Source: Spirochaetaceae bacterium (GTDB lineage Bacteria > Spirochaetota > Spirochaetia > SZUA-6 > Bin103). From it: DNA of 23,520 nucleotides. This document shows, one piece after another, positions 1 through 7,268 of the stretch. Location of the stretch: NCBI GenBank assembly GCA_028818385.1, contig JAPPNY010000161.1, positions 1-23,520 of the forward strand, written 5' to 3'. The translations under genes and the position numbers were made by a program. Each line of letters begins with the position of its first letter. Positions within the stretch are counted from its first letter, which is position 1. The notes under the pieces are model-generated. The model worked only from the letters and a program-made list of their open reading frames with translations. It was not told the DNA's origin and made no database searches.

Positions 1-1342
1 GCCACTCGGCCTGCGCGATCAGCAGGTCGTCGACCATCTGCGCGATCTCCGGCGGCGTGCACACGGCGCCGACCAGCGGGTCCATCATCATGGCCTGCAC
101 CAGCAGCCGCTCGTCGCCGCGCATCGCGGCCTCGACCGCGAGCCGCTGCACGGAGATGCTGGCGTTGCAGACGGCGGCGCAGCCGAGCGGGAGATCGCCC
201 ACCCGCGGGATGTGCAGGCCGGTGCGGTCGACATAGCCCGGCACCTCGACGCAGGCGTCATCCGGCAGGTTGGTGATGCAGCCGCGGTTCTCGACGTTGA
301 AGTGGCCGCGGTAGACGCGTCCGGTCTCCAGCCCCTCCAGGATGTAGGAGCCGTGCTCGGTCGAGCGGTTCCCGGGCGTGTACCGCTCCGGCGGCTCGGC
401 CATCCAGCGGGGGAAGTCCTCCTCGAACCAGTCGCGCCGCTCGCTCGACACGCGCAGGTAGCCGCCGGTCTCGCCGAGGATCCATGAGCTCATGTCGATC
501 CAGTCGCGGATCTCGTCCGGGCGCTTGCGGAACCACGGCACGTACTCGCTGAGGTGGCCGTTGGACTCGGTGGAGTAGCAGCCGAAGCGGCGCAGCATCT
601 CGATCCGCACCTTCTCCGTCTCGCGGTAGACGGGGTGGCGCTCGTACGCCTCCAGCAGCTCGCCCGACACGTCGCGGCCGCGGTGCCGGAGCTGGATGTA
701 CCAGGTCTGGTGATTGATGCCGGCCGCGCGGTAGTCGAGCTCGTCGGCGGGAATGCCCAGCGCGTCGGCGATCTGGGTGTGGCCGCCCTGCACGCCGTGG
801 CAGAGGCCGACCGTAGGGACGCCGCCGTAGCGGTTGGCCGCCCAGGTGAGCATGGCCATCGGGTTCGAGTAGTTGAAGAACCGGCAGCCGGGCTCCGCCG
901 CCTCGCGGATGTCCTTGCAGAGCGCCAGGATCACCGGGATGCCGCGCTGGCCGTACATGATGCCGCCGGCGCACAGCGTGTCGCCCACGCACTGGTCGAT
1001 GCCGTAGCGTAGCGGCACCTCGATGTCGGTGGCGAACGCCGGCAGTCCGCCGATGCGCGCGGTGCAGAACACGTAGCGCGCCCCGCTCACCGCCTCCCGC
1101 TGGTCCAGGGTGCCGGTGAGCCGCACCCCGTCCAGGCCGTTGGCCTCCAGGTCGCGCCGCACCAGGCGCTCGACCATGGACAGGTTCTGCTCGCTGATGT
1201 CCATGAAGGCAAGCTCGATGCCGGCGAACTCGGGTACGGTGAGGATGTCCCCCACCAGCTTGCGGGTGAACCCGATGCTGCCGGCGCCGATGAAGGCGAC
1301 CTTGAAGGATGTGGAGTCGGAGGGGCTCTGATCACTCGACAT
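1..1342 (-). CDS. GH4 family glycosidase (alpha-galactosidase/alpha-glucosidase type), 3' end outside window
   Basis: Translating the minus strand from the ATG at 1342 gives an uninterrupted frame to base 1, so only the C-terminus is missing. The N-terminus carries a Rossmann NAD-binding loop, GAGSIGF, near residues 17-23. Further on come NYSNPMAM, the metal-ligand motif GLCHG and the second metal-ligand motif GINHQ. Together these define glycoside hydrolase family 4, which cleaves glycosides by an NAD- and Mn-dependent oxidation/elimination route in the cytoplasm. Substrate (alpha-galactoside, alpha-glucoside or glucuronide) cannot be fixed from sequence; the Cys-His pair fits the MelA/AglA group. 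An AGGA Shine-Dalgarno lies 7 nt before the ATG. It is transcribed divergently from the AAA+ ATPase, so the dyad repeats between them could affect both promoters. About 447 codons are present, close to the family's usual 430-480. Confidence 0.9.
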   Translation of the reverse strand, partial: MSSDQSPSDSTSFKVAFIGAGSIGFTRKLVGDILTVPEFAGIELAFMDISEQNLSMVERLVRRDLEANGLDGVRLTGTLDQREAVSGARYVFCTARIGGLPAFATDIEVPLRYGIDQCVGDTLCAGGIMYGQRGIPVILALCKDIREAAEPGCRFFNYSNPMAMLTWAANRYGGVPTVGLCHGVQGGHTQIADALGIPADELDYRAAGINHQTWYIQLRHRGRDVSGELLEAYERHPVYRETEKVRIEMLRRFGCYSTESNGHLSEYVPWFRKRPDEIRDWIDMSSWILGETGGYLRVSSERRDWFEEDFPRWMAEPPERYTPGNRSTEHGSYILEGLETGRVYRGHFNVENRGCITNLPDDACVEVPGYVDRTGLHIPRVGDLPLGCAAVCNASISVQRLAVEAAMRGDERLLVQAMMMDPLVGAVCTPPEIAQMVDDLLIAQAEW

Positions 1343-1404
1343 GCCGGTATCCTGTGCCGGACCGCTCCGGGCGTAAAGGCACGCCGCGACAGCCCCTCGC
1401 CTGT

Positions 1405-1461
1405 ATGTGGACCATGATCCAGATTTCGAATGGAAATATGGACCATGATCCACATTTCGAA
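1405..1461. promoter_or_regulatory. Tandem dyad-symmetric repeats, probable operator of the ATPase gene
   Basis: Two near-identical units share the core TGGACCATGATCCA (cores at 1408-1421 and 1439-1452), each followed by the palindrome TTCGAA. Over 24 bp they differ at one position. Each 20-bp dyad (1405-1424 and 1436-1455) pairs at 8 of 10 positions. Their 31-bp offset is about three helical turns, so bound proteins would sit on one DNA face. A weak -35 (TGGACC, 1439-1444) and -10 (TAGGAT, 1462-1467) with a 17-bp spacer would overlap the second unit and place transcription start at or next to the ATG at 1474. The repeats are seen directly; operator function is inferred. Confidence 0.55.
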
Positions 1462-1473
1462 TAGGATCCCGCC

Positions 1474-2634
1474 ATGTTCCCCAGGCTTCTGGAGGCCAGC
1501 CGGCGTAACTCGTTCTTCCTGTTCGGTGCGCGCGGCACGGGCAAGACCACCTGGATCCAGGATGCGTTCGACCCGGACGCCTCACTGTACGTCGATCTGT
1601 TGGATCCGGAGATGGAGGACCGGTACCGGAGACGCCCGGGCCTGTTGGAGAGCGAGGTCAGAGCGCTCCCCGAATCGGTCGAGTGGATCCTCATCGACGA
1701 GGTGCAGCGGGTCCCGCGGCTCCTGGACGCGGCCCACCGGCTGATCGAGAGCACCGGCAGGCGGTTCGTGCTCACCGGATCCAGCGGCAGGAAGCTCCGG
1801 CGCGGGGCGTCGAACCTCCTGGCCGGGCGGGCGTTCGTGTACAACCTCTACCCGCTCACCGTGTGCGAGCTGCAGGATGCGTTCGAGCTCGACGACGCCC
1901 TGCGTTGGGGCACCTTGCCCAAGATCTACTCTCTGGAGAGCGCGGAAGAAAAACGAGCGTACCTCCGGGCATACGCCCTGACCTACCTGAAAGAGGAGAT
2001 CGTCGCCGAGCAGATCATCCGCAGGCTCGATCCGTTCCGGGAGTTCCTGGAGGTCGCCGCGCAGTCGAATGGCGCGATCGTCAACTACACCAACCTCGCG
2101 CGGGACGTGGGAGCGGATCCGAAGACCGTCATCTCCTACTTCAGCATTCTGGAAGACACGCTGGTCGGCTTTCTCCTGCCCTCCTTTCGCCGCTCGATCA
2201 GGAAGCAGCAGAGCGCCAATCCGAAGTTCTACTACTTCGACACCGGCATCAGACGATCGCTGGAACGAACGCTCGACGTGCCGCTCCGAACCGGGACCTA
2301 CGAGTACGGGAAGGCGTTCGAGCACTTCGTCGTCACCCAGATCCTGCATCTGTCGCGATACCGCTTCCCCGACTGGAGGCTCTCCTACCTTCGGACGGGA
2401 TCCGGGGCGGAGATCGATCTGGTGATCGAACGCCCGGGGATGCCTGAGGCCCTGATCGAGATCAAGTCGTCCGACCGCATCGATGAGCGGGATGTCCGCG
2501 GCCTCGCCCGCTTCACGCGCGATTTCGCTCAGCCGCTCGCGCTGTGCATCAGCATGGATCCGACGAGAATGCGGATGGCCGATGTCCTGTGCCTGCACTG
2601 GCGAGACGCCATGGAGGAGCTTGAACTCGGGTGA
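1474..2634 (+). CDS. AAA+ ATPase with C-terminal DUF4143 (restriction-endonuclease-like) domain
   Basis: This is a 386-residue member of the abundant AAA/DUF4143 family, whose cellular role is not established. Walker A is GARGTGKT at residues 18-25 and Walker B is ILIDE at 72-76, followed by QRVP, typical of the family. The second half matches DUF4143 and ends with GAEID (311-315) and IEIK (328-331). This gives a D315...E329-x-K331 arrangement like a PD-(D/E)XK nuclease core, all residues present. The ATG is preceded by AGGA at a spacing of 7 nt, although the same bases could be a -10 box. The gene is monocistronic, convergent with ribokinase 15 bp away, and preceded by tandem dyads that suggest autoregulation or control by an unseen repressor. 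Family assignment is firm, function is not. Confidence 0.9.
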   Translation: MFPRLLEASRRNSFFLFGARGTGKTTWIQDAFDPDASLYVDLLDPEMEDRYRRRPGLLESEVRALPESVEWILIDEVQRVPRLLDAAHRLIESTGRRFVLTGSSGRKLRRGASNLLAGRAFVYNLYPLTVCELQDAFELDDALRWGTLPKIYSLESAEEKRAYLRAYALTYLKEEIVAEQIIRRLDPFREFLEVAAQSNGAIVNYTNLARDVGADPKTVISYFSILEDTLVGFLLPSFRRSIRKQQSANPKFYYFDTGIRRSLERTLDVPLRTGTYEYGKAFEHFVVTQILHLSRYRFPDWRLSYLRTGSGAEIDLVIERPGMPEALIEIKSSDRIDERDVRGLARFTRDFAQPLALCISMDPTRMRMADVLCLHWRDAMEELELG

Positions 2635-2649
2635 GTCAGGAACGTCATG

Positions 2650-3663
2650 TCAGTCCGTAGCATCGTCGAGCATCTCTTCCAGCAGGTCATCATCGCGGCG
2701 CAGTGGCGCCAGCACTCGGCCCACGGATGTCGGGCTGAAGCCGACCGCGCGGTCGATCTCCTTACCAGACGGCATGGCGCGCTGCGCCCCCTCGCGCGTG
2801 ACGCACACGCCGGCCGCCGCGACTGCACGTCGCAGCGCGGAGAGCGGCTCGCGGCCGGTCGCGACCGACGCCGCGAACACGCCGGCGAAGCAGTCCCCCG
2901 CGCCGACCGTGTCGACCGCCTGCACGGGCACCGCGGCCTGCCGATGCACGTCGTGCACGTCGGCCATCACCGCGCCTTCCGCGCCGAGGGTCAACAGCAC
3001 CTGCGAGCAGCCAAGCTCGTCGACTGCCCGCCGAGCCATCTCCGCAGCCGACTCGCCGGACCGACGCGCCATAAGCGCCTCCAGCTCGCCCGCGTTGACG
3101 ATCAGGTAGTCCACCTGCGCGATCGCGGCCTGCTCGGCCTCTCCGACCGATGTCAACGCGGGAGCGATGTTCCACATCACCGCAGCACGGCGCTCGCGCG
3201 CCAGCGCGATCGCCGCCGTCGTCACGCTCGGATCGATCTCGTTCTGCAGCAGCACGACGTCGTTCGGTCCCACTCCGGCGCAGAACGCCTCCGCGTCCAG
3301 CCGAAAGGCGCCGTTGGCGCCCGGCGCTACGGCGATCTGGTTCTCGCCGCGCGCGTCGACGTAGATCAGCGCCACCCCGGAGCGTTCCTCCGGGAGCACC
3401 GCCACGTGGTCGGTTGCCACACCGGCCGCGGCAAGATTATCGACACGCACCGTGCCGTACGCGTCGTCGCCCACCGCGCCGTGCAGCACGCAGGACGCGC
3501 CGGAACGCGCTGCCGCTACCGCCTGGTTCGCACCCTTGCCGCCAGCGGTCTCCGAAAACCGGGCGCCGCCAACGGTCTCTCCCGGCTCCGGCAGACGCTC
3601 GACGTAGGCAACCAGGTCGGTATTGATGCTCCCGACGACCAGGACCCGACCGGCTGCTGGCAC
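2650..3663 (-). CDS. rbsK: Ribokinase (PfkB family)
   Basis: The product is a cytoplasmic sugar kinase, expected to convert D-ribose plus ATP to ribose 5-phosphate. The 337-residue protein shows the PfkB N-terminal signature GSINTDLV (11-18), the glycine-rich sugar-binding motif GGKGANQA (41-48) and the anion-hole/catalytic motif DTVGAGD (251-257), with D257 as the expected base. Bacterial RbsK is usually about 305-310 residues; the extra length is an acidic tail ending DDLLEEMLDDATD. The GTG start has GGGAG 8 nt upstream. It lies 25 bp downstream of the TauD-like gene on the same strand, so the two are probably co-transcribed. No ribose transporter, RbsD or repressor is in the window, so a related pentose or nucleoside-derived sugar is possible. 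Confidence 0.88.
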   Translation of the reverse strand: MPAAGRVLVVGSINTDLVAYVERLPEPGETVGGARFSETAGGKGANQAVAAARSGASCVLHGAVGDDAYGTVRVDNLAAAGVATDHVAVLPEERSGVALIYVDARGENQIAVAPGANGAFRLDAEAFCAGVGPNDVVLLQNEIDPSVTTAAIALARERRAAVMWNIAPALTSVGEAEQAAIAQVDYLIVNAGELEALMARRSGESAAEMARRAVDELGCSQVLLTLGAEGAVMADVHDVHRQAAVPVQAVDTVGAGDCFAGVFAASVATGREPLSALRRAVAAAGVCVTREGAQRAMPSGKEIDRAVGFSPTSVGRVLAPLRRDDDLLEEMLDDATD

Positions 3664-3688
3664 CGTGGTTTCTCCCGAACGGGCGGAC

Positions 3689-4936
3689 TCAAGCCCCGCC
3701 GATGATCGCCGCCGGGGTGGAGTATCCGGCGGTGACGTGTGCGGCCAGCCACTCGGGCGAGTCGTTGCGAGGCAGGGTCAACGCCGGCTCGCCCTTGCAG
3801 CTCAGGCGATAGAGCAGGCGCGCGTCGTCGATCGAGTCGATGTTCTCCTTGAGCCGCGGGACGTTGTGCAGCGTCATGTAGTTGTCCCACAGTGTCACGT
3901 CGCCCGGCACGTGAAGGTGGTCGTAGCGGAACCGCGGTTGCAGCACGTGCGCCTCCAGCTCATCGAGGAAGGTGCGCGACTCCTCGGGGGACAGCCCGTC
4001 GACTTCGACCGGCGGGCGTATGCGCGGCCGCGAAGCCCAGATCGGGCTGTGCAGGCCCTTGATACCGGAGCGCGGGTTGGTGCGCACCAGCGGCGCCAGC
4101 CAACCGTCGTCGCCTTCGTTCAGCCGGCGTCGTACCCGCGTTCGCTCCAGCAGCTCCTGCCGCTCCGGCGGCAGCGCCGCGAACGCCGCGGCGGTGTCCG
4201 CAAACGCAGTCTCGCCGTTCAGTGGGAGCGTCGTGCGCAGCCGGATCAGCTCCGGGTCGGAGCCTTCGAAGTAGCGGCTTGCCAGCCCCTCGCCACGTTC
4301 CGGACGCCGCACCCACGTGCGGCCGGGCGCATCACGCCGCACCGGCATGTGATGGACCAGGAACATCGACACGTAGATCGGCAGGGGCTCGTACTCGATG
4401 TCGGTATGCCAGGATCCGCCCACGCTCGTGGTGACGCTCCCCCGGCGCTCAGCGCCGCCACGGAAGTTGGCCACCACCAGAACCGCCGGCGACTCGTGCG
4501 GGAGGCACTGCAGGCGGCCGGGGAACGCCGCGTTCACCGACGCCGCGCGTCGCTGGGCGAACGGCACGGTCTCGACCGGGCCGTCGGAGGCTCCGTCGGA
4601 CTGGGCGGGCTTGCCCCCGCGCAGGAAGTTGGTGGGATGCGGAACCGGCGCCCCCCAGTGGTTGGCGAAGCGCTCGAAGTCGGCCAGCGAGAAGGAATCC
4701 AGATCCTGGCCGGGAATGCACACGATGCGGAACTGGCTCAGTGCATCCAGAAGCAGGGCAACCTGTTCGGCATCGAGCCGCCGCAGCAGGTCGACACCGA
4801 ACAAGCGCCGCCCCGCACCGCTGGCGGCCAGCGGCCCCTCGCTGCGCGCCTGCGGCCCGAACCGTCGGCGCAACTCCCGGTCAAGCTGCGCCGGTTCCAT
4901 CAGGCCGCCGCCGAGCCGCGCGGTCGCCGCGCTCAC
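3689..4936 (-). CDS. TauD/TfdA-family Fe(II)/2-oxoglutarate dioxygenase
   Basis: The family couples decarboxylation of 2-oxoglutarate to hydroxylation of a small acid or sulfonate; the substrate here is unknown. With the GTG at 4936 the protein has 415 residues. The iron ligands are visible as the HTD triplet (H177, D179) in GSWHTDIEY and the distal His in WDNYMTLHN (H357). The 2-oxoglutarate-binding Arg follows in DARLLYR. The frame stays open upstream to an ATG at 5083, but the codons before 4936 lose the high third-position GC of the gene. The GTG has GGAG 6 nt upstream, which decided the start; ATG 4900 is an alternative. TauD itself is about 280 residues, so this is a longer relative with a large central insertion. 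A short inverted repeat (ACGGT-GGT-ACCGT, 4953-4965) lies just upstream. It probably forms an operon with ribokinase. Confidence 0.83.
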   Translation of the reverse strand: MSAATARLGGGLMEPAQLDRELRRRFGPQARSEGPLAASGAGRRLFGVDLLRRLDAEQVALLLDALSQFRIVCIPGQDLDSFSLADFERFANHWGAPVPHPTNFLRGGKPAQSDGASDGPVETVPFAQRRAASVNAAFPGRLQCLPHESPAVLVVANFRGGAERRGSVTTSVGGSWHTDIEYEPLPIYVSMFLVHHMPVRRDAPGRTWVRRPERGEGLASRYFEGSDPELIRLRTTLPLNGETAFADTAAAFAALPPERQELLERTRVRRRLNEGDDGWLAPLVRTNPRSGIKGLHSPIWASRPRIRPPVEVDGLSPEESRTFLDELEAHVLQPRFRYDHLHVPGDVTLWDNYMTLHNVPRLKENIDSIDDARLLYRLSCKGEPALTLPRNDSPEWLAAHVTAGYSTPAAIIGGA

Positions 4937-5069
4937 CGCCGGCTCCGCCACAACGGTGGTACCGTATCCATGAGTCCGCCGAAACCTTACCCTCATTCCA
5001 GGTGGGGCCACTACCATCGTGTGACAGGGCTCACGCGTTCGGCGCCGACGGGCTCTGCCGCCTGTCCGG

Positions 5070-5098
5070 TTGACGCTGCTCACCGCCTCGCGTATACA
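5070..5098 (+). promoter_or_regulatory. Promoter of the UPF0175/PIN/MFS unit
   Basis: TTGACG (5070-5075) and TATACA (5093-5098) are separated by exactly 17 bp, a near-consensus sigma-70-type promoter and one of the best matches in the window. Transcription would begin near 5105, leaving only about 12 nt before the GTG at 5117. The GGAG at 5105-5108 would therefore sit at the very 5' end of the message. Confidence 0.6.
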
Positions 5099-5117
5099 TC
5101 ATGCGGAGTTGTATACG
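5091..5117. promoter_or_regulatory. Inverted repeat over the -10 box and start codon, probable antitoxin operator
   Basis: CGTATACA at 5091-5098 is the exact reverse complement of TGTATACG at 5110-5117, with an 11-bp centre. The left arm contains the -10 hexamer and the right arm ends on the first base of the GTG start. Antitoxins with ribbon-helix-helix domains commonly bind such repeats to repress their own operon. The repeat is seen; binding by the encoded UPF0175 protein is inferred. Confidence 0.5.
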
Positions 5118-5416
5118 TGGGGACGGTCACCGTGTCGTTGCGACTGCCGGAGTCCGAGGTGTCTCGGTTGGAGGGCACCGCGCAGGCCATGGGGGTCGAC
5201 CGCTCCACCGTGTTGCGGTGGGCGGTCAGGCGAGGCGCCAGCGCGCTCCTGCTCGAGTGTGCGTGCGATGCGTACCGCCGTGGGGAAGTGACGCTCTCGC
5301 GCGCCGCCGAGATCGCGGGCTTGAGCCTCCGTGACCTGATTCTCAGGTTGCGCGATCAGGACGTGGAGTTGAATTACGGTCCGGAAGACCTGGCCGCAGA
5401 CCTGCAGCCGCTGTGA
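5117..5416 (+). CDS. UPF0175 family protein, probable antitoxin
   Basis: This 99-residue protein begins with a ribbon-helix-helix-like segment (about residues 4-40: VTVSLRLPE followed by two predicted helices). It continues with the UPF0175 signature DAYRRGEVTLSRAAEIAGLS (51-70) and ends with VELNYGPEDLAADL, all characteristic of that family. UPF0175 genes are usually found beside DUF3368 PIN-domain genes and are thought to act as their antitoxins and autorepressors. The GTG start is supported by GGAG 8 nt upstream. Its stop overlaps the PIN gene start in GTGA, indicating translational coupling. The inverted repeat over its promoter and start codon fits negative autoregulation. The family call is strong; the antitoxin role is inferred from context. 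Confidence 0.85.
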   Translation: MGTVTVSLRLPESEVSRLEGTAQAMGVDRSTVLRWAVRRGASALLLECACDAYRRGEVTLSRAAEIAGLSLRDLILRLRDQDVELNYGPEDLAADLQPL

Positions 5417-5907
5417 CCGTCGTCGCCGATGCCTCTCCACTGATATTTCTTGGGAAGATACGGCGGCTTGTCCTGATTCGCCGTGTCCGGGGAGACGACG
5501 TCGTCGTCCCGCAGCAGATTCGTGAAGAAGTGCTGGCGCGTCCGCTCGACCACGCCGAGTCCGTTGAACTGCATCGGTTCCTCGCGGCGGCACGCGTAGA
5601 ACGTGTCGACAGCCCCCGCGCTTTTGCCGCGGGCATGAGCCGTGCCGACAATGCGGCGATGACGTTGGCCGTCCGACTCAAGGCGGGTCTGTTGCTGACT
5701 GACGATCGGACCGTTCGTCGACTGGCTACGGTCGAAGGCATTCGACCGCTCGGCACGCTCGGCGTACTGCTGCTGGCGCTGCGAGGGGGACTGGTGGACC
5801 GCGCCGAGGTGCGCCGGCTGATCGACGACCTCGTGCGCTCTCATGGCTTCCGCATCGGGGTCGAGCTGTATGCGGCGGTGATATGCGAAATCGATGCAAC
5901 GACATGA
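5413..5907 (+). CDS. PIN-like DUF3368 protein, probable toxin ribonuclease
   Basis: The product has 164 residues and belongs to the DUF3368/COG2405 branch of PIN-domain nucleases. Acidic residues expected at the metal site are visible: D6 in VVADASPLI, E38/E39 in QIREEVLA, D79 in SRADNAAM and D97/D98 in LLLTDDRTV. In related pairs the PIN protein is the toxin, cleaving RNA when its antitoxin is lost. The usual GEAEA-type motif is replaced by SRADNA, which keeps one acid. The GTG start overlaps the UPF0175 stop by 4 nt and its own stop overlaps the MFS start by 4 nt (ATGA at 5904-5907). The nuclease fold is well supported; toxicity and target are not shown. Confidence 0.85.
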   Translation: MTVVADASPLIFLGKIRRLVLIRRVRGDDVVVPQQIREEVLARPLDHAESVELHRFLAAARVERVDSPRAFAAGMSRADNAAMTLAVRLKAGLLLTDDRTVRRLATVEGIRPLGTLGVLLLALRGGLVDRAEVRRLIDDLVRSHGFRIGVELYAAVICEIDATT

Positions 5908-7208
5908 CAGTACGAGGCAGGCCGTTCTACTACGGGTGGGTGATCGTCGCCGCGTTCTTCGTGCTCAACGCGGCGGGGCAGGCAAGCGGTACGCTCAACT
6001 TCGGGTTCTTCGTCATCCCGATGGCGGAGGAGCTCGGCCTCTCGCGGCAGGCGATCGGCTGGGCGCAGACCATGCGCCTGTGGGCGAGCGGCCTGAGCGG
6101 CATCCTGATCGGCCGCTGGCTGGACCGCCACGGACCGCGCGGGCCAATGCTGCTGGCGATCGTCGTCGCCACCGGCGGGCTCTTGCTGCTGGCCCGCGCG
6201 GAGTCGCCCGCGGTGCTGTTCGGCGTTCTGCTGGGCCTGGGCATCACCGGTTGGACGGCACCGGCCGGCGGCGCGCTGATCGCCACGGTGCCGGTGTCCA
6301 AGTGGTTCATCCGGCTGCGCGGGCGCGCCACCGGCATCGTGCAACTCGGCCTGGGCGTGGGCGGCGCGCTGTTCGTGTCCCTGACCCAGGTGCTCATCAG
6401 CAACCACGGCTGGCGATCGGCCTGGGTGACCCTGGCGTGGCTGTCGGCCGCGACCGTGCCGCTGGTGCTGCTGCTTCGCCGCCAGCCGAGCGACATGGGA
6501 CTCGAGCCCGACGGGGGGCCTCCGTCACGGACCGGACGAGCCCATGCCGACCGCGCCTTCGCAACGGGCCCTCACGATTCGTCCGAGTCGGTCCAGTGGA
6601 CGCTGCGCGCGGCGATCCGCACCGCCACCCTGTGGAAGCTCAGCGCCGCGTTCGCGATCCTGGGGTTCCTGCTGGGCGCGGCCAGCGTGCACCGCATTCC
6701 GCACTGGATCGAGCTGGGCTTTCACCCGACGACGGTGTCGCTGGCGTTCGCCATGGACGCCGGCGTGGCGACCGTCATGGCGCTGGTGGCCGGCTTCGTG
6801 GTGGAGCGCCTGGACGCCCGGATGGTGGGACTGGTGTCGTGCCTGTCGTTCTGCGTGGGGGTCGCGCTCATGGCGGCGGCGCAGCTATGGGCGGCCGGGC
6901 CATGGACGCCCGTGCTGTTCGCGTCGACGGTGACGTTCGGCTGCGGGGTCGGCACCTACATGGTCGTCCAGGGGGTGATCTGGGCGCAGTACTACGGGTG
7001 GCAGTTCGTGGGCACCATCCGCGGCGTGGTGCTGCCGTTCATCTTCCTGGCCAGCGGCCTGGGCGCCCCGCTCGCCGGCGCCCTGCGCGATGCCTCCGGG
7101 AATTACCGCGGCTCGTGGTTGCTGGTGAGCGCGCTCGCTGTCGTCGCAGCGGGGCTGATCCTGAGCGCCCGCCGGCCGCGGACTCCGCAGTCCGGCGGCG
7201 ACGGATGA
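5904..7208 (+). CDS. MFS transporter
   Basis: The product is a 434-residue inner-membrane protein with about twelve hydrophobic segments, starting with FYYGWVIVAAFFVLNAAG. It has the loop GRWLDRHGPR between the second and third segments, the standard Major Facilitator motif A position. A hydrophilic central loop around PDGGPPSRTGRAHADRAF separates the two six-helix halves. The N-terminal pattern resembles the OFA/monocarboxylate-transporter branch, so an organic acid is a reasonable but unproven substrate. An ATG at 5883 is possible, but 5904 was chosen because its ATGA overlap with the PIN stop is the usual coupled arrangement. Being translationally linked to a toxin-antitoxin pair is unusual for a transporter; no separate promoter is visible between them. 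Confidence 0.87.
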   Translation: MTVRGRPFYYGWVIVAAFFVLNAAGQASGTLNFGFFVIPMAEELGLSRQAIGWAQTMRLWASGLSGILIGRWLDRHGPRGPMLLAIVVATGGLLLLARAESPAVLFGVLLGLGITGWTAPAGGALIATVPVSKWFIRLRGRATGIVQLGLGVGGALFVSLTQVLISNHGWRSAWVTLAWLSAATVPLVLLLRRQPSDMGLEPDGGPPSRTGRAHADRAFATGPHDSSESVQWTLRAAIRTATLWKLSAAFAILGFLLGAASVHRIPHWIELGFHPTTVSLAFAMDAGVATVMALVAGFVVERLDARMVGLVSCLSFCVGVALMAAAQLWAAGPWTPVLFASTVTFGCGVGTYMVVQGVIWAQYYGWQFVGTIRGVVLPFIFLASGLGAPLAGALRDASGNYRGSWLLVSALAVVAAGLILSARRPRTPQSGGDG

Positions 7209-7214
7209 CCCTCC

Positions 7215-7232
7215 GTCGCGCCGTGACGCGAC
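7215..7232. terminator. Small GC-rich hairpin between convergent genes
   Basis: GTCGCG and CGCGAC form a 6-bp perfect stem with a 6-nt loop between the MFS stop and the convergent decarboxylase stop. There is no T-run on either strand, so it is at most a weak or factor-assisted terminator. Confidence 0.25.
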
Positions 7233-7268
7233 CGTGGGGGCGGTGCCCGACCCCGACTCGTCTTGAGG

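Noticed and set aside
258..992. Long minus-strand open frame, 244 codons, Arg/Pro-rich
   Set aside because: It is a shadow of the GH4 gene in another frame; the true frame runs off the left edge and has all GH4 motifs.
3623..5116. Long plus-strand open frame leading into UPF0175
   Set aside because: The first 500 codons are antisense to the TauD-like gene and have no recognisable domain; only the part from 5117 is real.
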